DNA from: an uncultured Thiotrichales bacterium
Lineage (GTDB): Bacteria; Pseudomonadota; Gammaproteobacteria; Francisellales; CACEW01
Length of the DNA stretch: 64,000 nt
Assembly: GCA_903870015.1 (NCBI GenBank)
Contig: CAIQBE010000048.1
Coordinates: 1 to 64,000, forward strand
Direction: 5' to 3'
In this document: one piece after another, positions 18,355-26,281 of the stretch
Numbering within the stretch: position 1 is the stretch's first letter
How the letters are laid out: every line of letters starts with the position of its first letter
Position numbers and translations under genes: made by a program
Notes under the pieces: model-generated
Database searches by the model: none
Told to the model about the DNA's origin: nothing
The model's input: only the letters and a program-made list of their open reading frames with translations

Positions 18355-19011
18355 CTACGGATTACAGTAAACACAATACTGCATCGGCGCAGTTTCATGA
18401 AATTTTTCATTTAAAATTGCTTTTTGATAGTCACATTTAACGCAGCCATGGATTTCTTTTGCAATTAAATCGGTGGGCGCACGGCAGCTTTCACAGGGAA
18501 GCCCGGATTTATATTCTAAAAAGCCAAAACCAGGAAGGCCGCAGGCCGGGCAAAGACAGGTCAGCCGGTGGACGAGTTTTTGGCAAAGCTGTGCAATCAC
18601 TTTCATGCGCTGTGGATTCTGATGGGCACGCATATCGGTTTTAAGCTCGGGATTATAATTCGTATCAGTGCTGATCAAGCTTTCAATCACGGTAAAGTCA
18701 CGTTCTTGGTCGATAAACACCATCATCTCGGTATCCGCAGCAATAAAAGGATTGGACGGGTGCGGCCCAAACGCCCCTTCACTCGCAATACCAAAAGGCA
18801 ATCCGGTTGCCTCCAAGCCCATTTTAGCTTTGGCAATCACCGTTTCTTGCATCGAACCCAAACGTGGAATGGTGCCTGTAAAAGTGCCAAGCTGATCAGT
18901 ATCGGCTGCATGAACGATGACGGCCATCCCCAAGACCTCCGCAAATAGCGGTGCAATCACTTGCTCTTTGGCGTGTTTGGTAGTCAAGACTGCGGTTTTA
19001 AGTCGGTACAT
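18355..19011 (-). CDS. DUF6671-like protein with C-terminal zinc ribbons
   Basis: A 218-residue protein that resembles the DUF6671 family (moderate confidence). The N-terminal half is a Rossmann-like domain with a conserved GPHPSNPFIAADTEMMVFID stretch near residue 82. The C-terminal third has several Cys pairs: CLCPACG near 152, CESC near 175, CVKC near 190 and CVYC at the end, pointing to one or two zinc ribbons. Its function is unknown. It is divergent from purK, with a short palindrome between them. Confidence 0.65.
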   Translation of the reverse strand: MYRLKTAVLTTKHAKEQVIAPLFAEVLGMAVIVHAADTDQLGTFTGTIPRLGSMQETVIAKAKMGLEATGLPFGIASEGAFGPHPSNPFIAADTEMMVFIDQERDFTVIESLISTDTNYNPELKTDMRAHQNPQRMKVIAQLCQKLVHRLTCLCPACGLPGFGFLEYKSGLPCESCRAPTDLIAKEIHGCVKCDYQKAILNEKFHETAPMQYCVYCNP

Positions 19012-19056
19012 GGTGCGTGAGGCTCCTGTTGCTGTCAGCGTTAACCTTTTATGTAT

Positions 19057-19077
19057 ATTACCTTAAGGCAAGGTAAT
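19057..19077. promoter_or_regulatory. inverted repeat between DUF6671-like gene and purK
   Basis: ATTACCTT at 19057-19064 and AAGGTAAT at 19070-19077 form a perfect 8-bp inverted repeat with a 5-bp centre. It lies 46 bp upstream of the minus-strand gene and 92 bp upstream of purK. The layout fits an operator, but no known regulator site matches. Confidence 0.35.
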
Positions 19078-19168
19078 GTGAAATTGGTGCTCATCGCATA
19101 CAAGCCCTTGTCAAATAATAATGAAAGCCATACAATCTAAATGAATGCATGGATGATAAGGGCAATCA

Positions 19169-20263
19169 ATGAAAGTAGGGATTTTAGGTGGCGGCCAGCT
19201 GGCGCAATTACTAGCATTGGCGGCGCGAGATCTCGATATTGAAACATTATGCTTATGCGAACGCGATGATGAGCCTGCGAGTCGCTATAGTCCGATTATG
19301 CTCGATGATGGCGGGGACGCAACCTTAAAAAAATTTGCTGATGCTGTTGATGTCATTACTTTAGAAAATGAAAATGTTGCCACCACAAGATTAAATTTTT
19401 TAAGCGCATTAAAGCCCGTGTATCCTGGTGCTAAAGCCATAGAAAAAAGCCAAGATCGGTGGTTAGAAAAATCGATGTTTAAAGCTTTGGATATCGCAAC
19501 GGTTCCTTTTGCAAATATTACTAGCGAAGCAGAATTAAATACAGCCTGGCAAAGCTTTGATCACAATGCAGTGCTCAAAACCCGGCGCTTTGGTTATGAT
19601 GGCAAGGGGCAAATGCGCCTGAAACATGCCGATGACATTACGAAAGCTTGGGCCGTGTTGGGCCAAATGCCATTAATCTTAGAGGGCTTTTTAGCCTTTG
19701 ATTTTGAGGTGTCGCTCATAGGCGCGCGTAATGTCAGTGGCCAGACAGTATTTTATCCTTTAATTAAAAATCAGCACACTGATGGCATTCTGCGCCTATC
19801 AACAGCGCCCTTTATCGATGCAGCATTACAGGCGCAAGCCGAGCAAGCGATGCAGAAAATTTTTGCGGCGCTTGATTACGTCGGCGTCTTGGCCTTTGAA
19901 TTTTTTGTCAAAGATGGGCAGTTGTATGCGAATGAAATCGCCCCCAGGGTCCATAATTCTGGGCATTTAACCTTAGAGGGCGCAAACATTTCGCAATTTC
20001 ATTTGCATTTATTAAGCGTGACGAAGCAACTGTTACCAACACCAGAATTTGTAGCGCCTACAGCAATGATTAATTTAATCGGCACGTTGCCAAAGCAAGA
20101 GGATGTTTTAGCAAAAGTCCCAGCGGCACATTATTACGACTACGGCAAAAGCCCACGCCTTGGGCGTAAGCTGGGGCATATTAGCGTTTCGGCATCTAAT
20201 GCAGGGGAATTAGATGCGCTTGTACTCAAAATAAAAAGGGTCGAATCAGAGGGGAATCATTAA
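19169..20263 (+). CDS. purK: N5-carboxyaminoimidazole ribonucleotide synthase
   Basis: PurK makes N5-CAIR from AIR, bicarbonate and ATP, feeding PurE. The 364-residue ATP-grasp protein begins VGILGGGQLAQLLALAA, then has RRFGYDGKGQ near residue 139 in the ATP lid. The metal-binding stretch EIAPRVHNSGH lies near residue 257. It is a single gene detached from purE. The length matches E. coli PurK (355). Confidence 0.95.
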   Translation: MKVGILGGGQLAQLLALAARDLDIETLCLCERDDEPASRYSPIMLDDGGDATLKKFADAVDVITLENENVATTRLNFLSALKPVYPGAKAIEKSQDRWLEKSMFKALDIATVPFANITSEAELNTAWQSFDHNAVLKTRRFGYDGKGQMRLKHADDITKAWAVLGQMPLILEGFLAFDFEVSLIGARNVSGQTVFYPLIKNQHTDGILRLSTAPFIDAALQAQAEQAMQKIFAALDYVGVLAFEFFVKDGQLYANEIAPRVHNSGHLTLEGANISQFHLHLLSVTKQLLPTPEFVAPTAMINLIGTLPKQEDVLAKVPAAHYYDYGKSPRLGRKLGHISVSASNAGELDALVLKIKRVESEGNH

Positions 20264-20307
20264 TAGCCGTTTTAATATCAATAAACATTAACCAAGGAGG
20301 AAATATT

Positions 20308-20946
20308 ATGGCATATTCAGGGATGACTGAGGCACAAGAAAAATACCTTTTTCACGTGATTAAGACTTATACCCTTTTAAAAATAACCGTTTTAAGCGGT
20401 AGAGAAGAGTTGACCAGAAATATAGAAAGCAGATTGATAGAAGGGGTTTTCAGTGGGGCTTTCAGGCAGAAGCAGCAATTCTTAAGCTTTATGCAAATAG
20501 CAGAAGCGATGTTAAAGTCATGTAAAACATGGAACCGTGTGAGTGAAACAATGCTTATGACTGGGATTTCTGAATTAGAGGAGCATTCTAAGGCATTGCT
20601 GGATCCTTTAAAACCCAAAATTAAAGAATTATTTCAGGCGTGGTGTAACGAGAAGCGGAAAAAGTATTTTCAATACATAGAGAGTGTAGATGAGCTAAGT
20701 GCCAAATCAATGGCCGAGGACCCATTAATAATGAGAGCTTGGGGGGCGCGTACCGGCATAGAGAGCGGGGCTGCCGAGTCTAGTTCAAGCCTTCACGCAG
20801 CACCAGCAAAGCCTTCCCAACCATCCTGGGCCACAGTGCTATGTCGATTTTTTTGTTGTGGTTCAAGTACAAGCGAAAGCCCCCCAACCCCAAGGACTCG
20901 ATTGCTCGAGCAGGGAGCTCGTGTCACAATGGATGCGGTAGTATAG
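20308..20946 (+). CDS. hypothetical Cys-cluster protein, paralogue 1
   Basis: No family recognised, but it is clearly related to the next gene. Both share an N-terminal KY[LI]FH[VI][IV]K-YT-L helix near residue 12, a KYF motif around the middle, a low-complexity Ala/Ser/Pro linker, and a C-terminal Trp followed by a cysteine cluster (here FFCCGSS near residue 186). It has a strong Shine-Dalgarno (AAGGAGG) and no signal peptide. A Cys cluster at the end of a Pro/Ala-rich tail could be lipidated in a eukaryotic host or bind metal; this is speculation. It sits downstream of purK with 44 bp between them. Confidence 0.8.
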   Translation: MAYSGMTEAQEKYLFHVIKTYTLLKITVLSGREELTRNIESRLIEGVFSGAFRQKQQFLSFMQIAEAMLKSCKTWNRVSETMLMTGISELEEHSKALLDPLKPKIKELFQAWCNEKRKKYFQYIESVDELSAKSMAEDPLIMRAWGARTGIESGAAESSSSLHAAPAKPSQPSWATVLCRFFCCGSSTSESPPTPRTRLLEQGARVTMDAVV

Positions 20947-21008
20947 GGGTTGAGACCATAATGCAATCTGATTACAATAAATGCAATTATCAATAGGAGA
21001 TAATATTT

Positions 21009-21677
21009 ATGGCGCAGACAGGGATAATAGTAAAACCAATAGAGGTAGACAAGTATATTTTTCATATCGTGAAGGTCTATACGATATTACAAACAGTGAT
21101 AGCATTCGGGGAAGCCATTTTCGAAAATGACGCAGAGGTATGCGCTAAAATAGAGGATGATTTTGTTGATGGGAGTGTTGCCCAAAGAGATTTTCAAAAG
21201 GGGGGGAAGCGACTTGAGTGCGAATTGAGAAAATATGACATATGGAATGAGATAACATTCGATGCAATGCGTCTGCAGTTAGGAAAACTGCTTGCTATCG
21301 TTGAAAAGCGCGGGGGGCGATGTGTCGAGCTAAATAGTGTGGCACAAAAATTACCACAATTATTTAAGCTGTGGAGTTCAACAGGCCCACTTTCGCCTTC
21401 GGCAGTGCGGGAAAAATACTTTATTAATTCTCTTGATACAACTCGAGCCACCATGTTAATGCACAACGCTATAAGCTCAGAGAGCGCCGGGGAAAGCGCA
21501 GAGGGAAGTGCTGGAGCAGCAAAAAGCACATTAGCAGCGCCACCTTTGCCAGCACAAGCCGTCCAGGCGACAACGCTATGGGACTGGTTATGTTGTTGTG
21601 GGAAAGCAAAACCCGAAGAGCCCGAGCAAGCTACTGCGGCATCGCCATTAGTATCATCAAAGGGGCAAAGACGATAA
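21009..21677 (+). CDS. hypothetical Cys-cluster protein, paralogue 2
   Basis: Tandem paralogue of the upstream gene, 222 residues. It shares the KYIFHIVKVYTIL N-terminal helix near residue 15, the REKYF segment near 139, an Ala/Glu/Ser-rich linker (about 155-185) and a C-terminal LWDWLCCCGK near 194. The tails after the cysteines are unlike in sequence but both Pro/Glu-rich. A GGAG ribosome site precedes the ATG. Identity to the first copy is low overall, so the duplication is old. The function is unknown. Confidence 0.8.
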   Translation: MAQTGIIVKPIEVDKYIFHIVKVYTILQTVIAFGEAIFENDAEVCAKIEDDFVDGSVAQRDFQKGGKRLECELRKYDIWNEITFDAMRLQLGKLLAIVEKRGGRCVELNSVAQKLPQLFKLWSSTGPLSPSAVREKYFINSLDTTRATMLMHNAISSESAGESAEGSAGAAKSTLAAPPLPAQAVQATTLWDWLCCCGKAKPEEPEQATAASPLVSSKGQRR

Positions 21678-21741
21678 GTTTTTCGAGCAATTGCATGCAA
21701 TTAGTTGTATAATTAGCCAATTAAAAGCATAAAGACTAACC

Positions 21742-22668
21742 GTGCACAAATGCATCTTCCTCATGGGGCCGACTGCCAGTGGTAAAACCAATCTGGCGAT
21801 TGCCTTAGCGCAAGAGCTGCCTTTGGAAATTATTAGCGTTGATTCGGCAATGATTTACAAGGGCATGGATATTGGTACCGCCAAGCCAACAGCCGACGAG
21901 CTCGCAAAAGCGCCCCACCACTTGCTGGATATTTTAGATCCGAGCGAGCATTATTCTGCCGGGCAGTTTGTAACGGATGCTAAAAAATTAATCACAGACA
22001 TTCACGCTCGCGGTAAAATTCCTTTTTTTGTGGGCGGTACCATGCTTTATTTCAAAGCCTTAAGCCAAGGCATTGCGACATTACCCGAGCGTGATAGCAA
22101 GATTCGTGCAAAAATAGAAGCAGAGGCGCTCGAGCATGGGTGGCCGCATCTACATACAAAGCTTGCGCAAATTGACCCGGCCGCCGCCGCAAAAATTAAG
22201 CCCAATGATAAGCAAAGAATTGAGCGAGCTCTTGAGGTTTATTACCTAACAAATAAGACCATTTCAAGCTTACAAACAGAAACACATAGTGAGGATTTAG
22301 AGCTTTTGGTATTAGCTATCAATCCACTAGAGCGTAAAATCTTGCATGATCGCATTAAAAAACGCGCAGAAATTATGTTGGCACAAGGTTTGATTCATGA
22401 GGTTGAGCGATTAAAGACGCGCGGGGATTTATCATTAAGCATGGCCTCAATGCGCGCAGTAGGCTATCGGCAGGTATGGGAATGCCTCGAGGATAATATT
22501 CCTCAGCATGACTTAGAAGAACGCATCATTATCGCCACCCGTCAATACGCCAAACGTCAACTCACTTGGCTCAAATCTTTTCCTAGGGTATTATGGTTCG
22601 ACAGCGAGGCTTCGGAATTGTATAATAGCATTCGCGATGTAATTAACAATTTTGTGCAACAGAATTAG
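21742..22668 (+). CDS. miaA: tRNA dimethylallyltransferase
   Basis: MiaA adds a dimethylallyl group to A37 of tRNAs reading UNN codons. The 308-residue protein starts at GTG and has the P-loop FLMGPTASGKTNLA near residue 6, the SVDSAMIYKGMDIGTAKP motif near 33, and FFVGGTMLYFKAL near 95. The length equals that of E. coli MiaA (316) within normal range. In many gammaproteobacteria miaA sits beside hfq or mutL; here mutL is 20 kb away and hfq is not present. Confidence 0.95.
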   Translation: MHKCIFLMGPTASGKTNLAIALAQELPLEIISVDSAMIYKGMDIGTAKPTADELAKAPHHLLDILDPSEHYSAGQFVTDAKKLITDIHARGKIPFFVGGTMLYFKALSQGIATLPERDSKIRAKIEAEALEHGWPHLHTKLAQIDPAAAAKIKPNDKQRIERALEVYYLTNKTISSLQTETHSEDLELLVLAINPLERKILHDRIKKRAEIMLAQGLIHEVERLKTRGDLSLSMASMRAVGYRQVWECLEDNIPQHDLEERIIIATRQYAKRQLTWLKSFPRVLWFDSEASELYNSIRDVINNFVQQN

Positions 22669-22677
22669 GGGGAAATC

Positions 22678-23100
22678 ATGCTTAGGTTATTGAGCGTTAT
22701 TTTATGTTTATTATGCGCAGGCTGTGCTTCAAAGCCGCTGCCAAAGACCTACGGCAAAGGTCAGAATCAAGGTTATTTTTTAGGGCAAGCTACAATTACG
22801 AGTAATGTTCCCAACTTATGTGCAGCTACCAATAATAAATACGCTTTTAAGGCGCAACAGTATTGGCTAGCCGGAGGTACGGGCGCGCAATGGTATGGCT
22901 GTATTCCGGAGCATACTACTAATTTACAGCCCGAATATGCCGTTGAATATAGCATCGTTAAAAATGATGGCGTTGATAATAACGTGATTACAACCTGCAA
23001 GCCCGTATACAAAGGACATGATGCCAGTACTCATTTTACGAATATGGATATTGAAGTACAGCTCGGTAATGAGCTAACCTGTCAAGTAATATTAAGCTAA
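22678..23100 (+). CDS. putative small lipoprotein
   Basis: No family recognised. The 140-residue product has a signal peptide ending in a lipobox, LLCAGC, with the lipidated Cys at residue 16. Residue +2 is Ala, so outer-membrane sorting is expected. The mature part has five cysteines that could form disulfides. It begins 9 bp after miaA and is followed 13 bp later by a small tail-anchored protein, so the three may be one transcript. Confidence 0.75.
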   Translation: MLRLLSVILCLLCAGCASKPLPKTYGKGQNQGYFLGQATITSNVPNLCAATNNKYAFKAQQYWLAGGTGAQWYGCIPEHTTNLQPEYAVEYSIVKNDGVDNNVITTCKPVYKGHDASTHFTNMDIEVQLGNELTCQVILS

Positions 23101-23113
23101 AGAGAGATGGTAG

Positions 23114-23419
23114 ATGACCAAGCGTACAAAAGAAGAGTTAGAGGCTATTGCAGCATTAGAACAGTTCGCTGCATCACCCCCAGTGATTGCTAAACCGACT
23201 AAAAATAAAACTGCTGAGCCAGAAGTAGACGCGCCACCTGCGCCTAAAAAAACAAGTAAGGCTAAACAAGCAAAACAATCCCCAGTAGTGCCAGAGGTAA
23301 AAGCAGCGCGCCCTCCTAACAAAGTATTGCAAAAATTCAATTCGTTGGGTTGGATGTCAAAAGGCATGATCATATTGATCATACTGGGTATTATTGCGGA
23401 AATTATCAAGAAATTGTAA
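23114..23419 (+). CDS. small Lys/Pro/Ala-rich protein with C-terminal membrane anchor
   Basis: No family recognised. The 101-residue product has a charged, Pro/Ala/Lys-rich N-terminal 75 residues and one C-terminal hydrophobic helix (MIILIILGIIAEII, near 84). This is a tail-anchored topology with the bulk in the cytoplasm. A purine-rich ribosome site (AGAGAG) precedes the ATG. It follows the lipoprotein gene. Confidence 0.65.
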   Translation: MTKRTKEELEAIAALEQFAASPPVIAKPTKNKTAEPEVDAPPAPKKTSKAKQAKQSPVVPEVKAARPPNKVLQKFNSLGWMSKGMIILIILGIIAEIIKKL

Positions 23420-23421
23420 TC

Positions 23422-23510
23422 CCAATCCAATGTTAAAATGAGGTTATTTCACGAATGGTTTTGGGTTGCGAAAATAGAAGCGCAATAATCTGATTTTAAC
23501 ATTGGATTGG
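23422..23510. repeat. 89-bp element with perfect 18-bp terminal inverted repeats
   Basis: The left arm 23422-23439 starts CCAATCCAATGTTAAAAT and is perfectly complementary to the right arm 23493-23510. The 53-bp interior has no coding content. No T-run follows either arm, so it is not a typical terminator. The form is that of a very small MITE-like element or a large hairpin. A clear target-site duplication is not visible. Confidence 0.55.
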
Positions 23511-23517
23511 TATAAGC

Positions 23518-23545
23518 AAAAAAGCGGCCGTCCCTGGCCGCAAAA
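23518..23545 (-). terminator. rho-independent terminator (minus strand)
   Basis: GCGGCC at 23524-23529 and GGCCGC at 23536-23541 form a stem with a 6-nt loop. On the minus strand it ends in six T (plus-strand A 23518-23523). It serves the small gene at 23652-23990. Confidence 0.75.
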
Positions 23546-23651
23546 CAGAGCAGAAGTTACGTTCTACCCGCCTTCCTTGCCTTCCTTAAAATGTGAGAGA
23601 GGCTAATGTTTAAGGAAGTGGTCACCATTGGAGGTAAAAGCACTGAATCCT

Positions 23652-23990
23652 TCAGAAGCTTCTCCCCCCATCAATGTCTTCAAAGCCACCCATATCTTCC
23701 GTAATGGGAGTTGCATCCTGCATTTTTGCTTTTTGAAGACAAACTTTCATAGCTTGTATCGCACAGCTAAATTCTTTATTACCGCCATCAATGGCATAGA
23801 CGCTTTCAAGGAAAACCACAATGTCTGCTGCAGTGATGTTGGCATCGTCAAGTAAGTCCATTACAAATGCATCATCACCGCTCAAACCCCATTGATGTGA
23901 AAAGTACATCAGTAGATATTTGATCTTGGCGACATCAGAGCCTTCTGCTGTATTGTAACGATCAATATATTCACTCATTAAGCGATTCAT
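23652..23990 (-). CDS. hypothetical small acidic protein
   Basis: No family recognised. The 112-residue product is acidic and mainly helical, with a DDAFVMDLLDDANITAADIV stretch near residue 38 and a Cys-containing helix (CAIQAMKVCLQKA) near 75. No signal peptide or membrane segment is seen. AGGA lies about 12 bases before the ATG, somewhat far. A good minus-strand terminator 107 bp downstream supports transcription in this direction. Confidence 0.6.
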   Translation of the reverse strand: MNRLMSEYIDRYNTAEGSDVAKIKYLLMYFSHQWGLSGDDAFVMDLLDDANITAADIVVFLESVYAIDGGNKEFSCAIQAMKVCLQKAKMQDATPITEDMGGFEDIDGGRSF

Positions 23991-24129
23991 TGTCAGTTCG
24001 TTCCTAAAGAGTTGTTACTTAAGCAATAATGGCGCCTTGTACTGCAGTATTAAAGCATACAGTGAAAAACATAAGTACTTTTTTTTTAACAGGCTAAAAT
24101 AGGGTGCAAATATTGATTACAAAAAATAA

Positions 24130-24891
24130 CTAAGACGATAATGTAAGAAAATCAGCAACACTTAATTGCTCAGCACGCTGATGTGCAAAGGCTTCCGGGA
24201 CGGTTAAATCGGTAATATTTTTGAGGGCATTTCTGAGCGTTTTGCGTCGTGTTTGAAAGGCTAGTTTAACAATATCAGCAAAACGCTGAGGGTTGTTCAT
24301 GACAAAGCGTTCGGGATCATAAGGTTTCAAGCAGAGCAGCATAGAGTCAACTTCTGGCGGGGGGGTAAAGGCACCGGGTAAAATAGTAAATAAAGGATTG
24401 GCCTCGCAATGTACCTGAATCATGACCGATAAGCGTCCATAAGTTTTAGAGCCAGGATCTGCACAAATACGCTCGACCACTTCCTTTTGTAGCATAAAAT
24501 ACATATCGCTAATAAATTCTTTGTATTCTAAAAGATGAAACAAAATCGGTGTGGAAATATTATAAGGCAGATTGCCCACAACGCGGATTTTTTTGCCCGC
24601 ACTAAGTGCCAGGGCTTTAAAATCAACGGTTAATACATCTTGTTGCAAGATATGGAGTTTATCTCCACCCTCCGCTGCTAAAAAAGGCACGAGGTCGCGA
24701 TCAAGTTCAATGGCATGCAAATGATCAAGATGAGGGAGGAGCGGTAGTGTTAACGCGCCACGCCCAGGCCCAATCTCCACCATGAAATCTGAGCGTTGCG
24801 GATGAATGCCGGTAATAATTTTTTGAATAATCTGCCGATCATGCAAAAAATGCTGGCCAAAGCTTTTTTTAGGGCGGCTATGAATGCTCAT
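24130..24891 (-). CDS. rsmA: 16S rRNA dimethyladenosine transferase
   Basis: RsmA (KsgA) dimethylates A1518 and A1519 of 16S rRNA late in 30S assembly. The 253-residue protein has KKSFGQHFLHD near residue 8, the SAM loop VEIGPGRGALT near 38, and the catalytic motif NLPYNISTP near 103 (NLPY). Its ATG overlaps the end of surA by four bases. The usual pdxA gene between surA and rsmA is absent. Confidence 0.96.
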   Translation of the reverse strand: MSIHSRPKKSFGQHFLHDRQIIQKIITGIHPQRSDFMVEIGPGRGALTLPLLPHLDHLHAIELDRDLVPFLAAEGGDKLHILQQDVLTVDFKALALSAGKKIRVVGNLPYNISTPILFHLLEYKEFISDMYFMLQKEVVERICADPGSKTYGRLSVMIQVHCEANPLFTILPGAFTPPPEVDSMLLCLKPYDPERFVMNNPQRFADIVKLAFQTRRKTLRNALKNITDLTVPEAFAHQRAEQLSVADFLTLSS

Positions 24892-26279
24892 GAATTAGGG
24901 GTCTGTAAATTAGGGTCTAAAATTTTAATATAAGATCCGCCGCGAATTTGCGACTGCCAAGACTGTAAGGCCTCATTGGCTTTAGACATGAAAATTGCTT
25001 GCTTGGCCTGTTCGCGTTCATAATTAACCGTGTCATTGACCTGGCGATTGCCCAATACTTCAATCAAGTAGAATCCCTGTGCAGTTTGAAAGGGTTGGCT
25101 AAGGGTGTTTAGGGGGATGGTTCTAATTTGCGCCGCCAGCATTGGGTCAATATCAACTAAATTAATCCAGCCCATATCGCCTCCATTTTGGCTATAAAGC
25201 GGATCTTGTGAATTAGCCTCTGCGACTGTCGCAAAAGACTCACCATTAGTCAGGGCTGTGCGTAGGCGTGCTAGCTGAGCTTGAGCCTGGGCTGCTGACA
25301 TAATCGGACTGGTTTTGATTAAAATCGCCTTTACGTGGTATTCGGTAATAAAGTGATCCACTGGGGCAGCGCCCCCTTTTTTGTCAACCAAATAAATAAT
25401 GTTGTAGCCGCTATCAGAGGATACTAAGCCGCTCACCTGCCCTACTTCCATGGTGGCAACGGTATTCGTAAAGCTAGTAGGGAGCGATGTTAAAGTTTTG
25501 TAACCCAAGTCACCGCCTGTTAAGGCATCAGAGCTATCTGAATAGGTCATGGCTGCTTGTGAAAACGGCATGCCGCCCTTCAATTTGTCTAGGACCATCG
25601 CGGCTTTTTGTTTCGTTGCTGCATAATCATCCGCCGTAGGATTAGCAGGAAGCGCAATCAATATATGCTCGACATGATATTGCGTATTGGCATTTTCACT
25701 ACGCGCCTTGTTGGCAAGAAAATTATCAACTTCACTGGGGGTTATAATGATCGAACCACCTACCGCAGCCTGTTCCAGTTTTTGAATGATCAGCTGGTTT
25801 TGGACGCTGGTTTTGAAGCTATCAATATTAACACCATTAGCACTGAGTTTTTTATACATCTGGGCAACAGTCACTTTATGCTGAGCCGCTACTTGGTTAA
25901 TTGCTGCATTAAGCTCATTAGGAGTTACGGTGATATTATTCAGTTTTGCCAGCTGCAAAGCGATTTTTTGCATGATTAAGCCTTGTAACACTTGGCGCTC
26001 AATGGTGGTGCGATCAGGGAGAGTAAGATTTTGGGCCTTTGCTTGCGCAATCGCTTGATCGGTGGCTGCGCTTAATTCTTGGGAGGTAATAACATCGGTG
26101 TTAACGATGGCAACTGTGCTATTAACGAGTTGTCCTTGAGGTGCTGCAGGAGTGAGGGTGTCAGGCTGAACGATAGACAGGGTAGCTGCTTTGGTTGGTA
26201 CAGTCTTATGGCTAGCACAGCCACTTAATAAGAAACCAGAAAACAAAACAAAAATAAGCCGTACTACCCTTAATAACAT
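24888..26279 (-). CDS. surA: SurA-like peptidyl-prolyl isomerase with lipoprotein signal
   Basis: SurA escorts unfolded outer-membrane proteins, including LptD, across the periplasm. Order: signal segment (1-20), helical SurA N-domain (about 50-180), then two parvulin domains, the first around VEHILIALPA near residue 202 and the second around YHVKAILIKTSP near 314. At 463 residues it is slightly longer than E. coli SurA (428). The signal ends in LLSGC with Cys21 and Ala at +2, a lipobox, so it should be anchored in the outer membrane; typical SurA is soluble. It lies 2 bp after lptD, so the two are coupled. Confidence 0.9.
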   Translation of the reverse strand: MLLRVVRLIFVLFSGFLLSGCASHKTVPTKAATLSIVQPDTLTPAAPQGQLVNSTVAIVNTDVITSQELSAATDQAIAQAKAQNLTLPDRTTIERQVLQGLIMQKIALQLAKLNNITVTPNELNAAINQVAAQHKVTVAQMYKKLSANGVNIDSFKTSVQNQLIIQKLEQAAVGGSIIITPSEVDNFLANKARSENANTQYHVEHILIALPANPTADDYAATKQKAAMVLDKLKGGMPFSQAAMTYSDSSDALTGGDLGYKTLTSLPTSFTNTVATMEVGQVSGLVSSDSGYNIIYLVDKKGGAAPVDHFITEYHVKAILIKTSPIMSAAQAQAQLARLRTALTNGESFATVAEANSQDPLYSQNGGDMGWINLVDIDPMLAAQIRTIPLNTLSQPFQTAQGFYLIEVLGNRQVNDTVNYEREQAKQAIFMSKANEALQSWQSQIRGGSYIKILDPNLQTPNS

Positions 26280-26281
26280 AA

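Noticed and set aside
23628..23855. Plus-strand ORF opposite the small acidic gene
   Set aside because: A minus-strand terminator and better composition favour the other strand.
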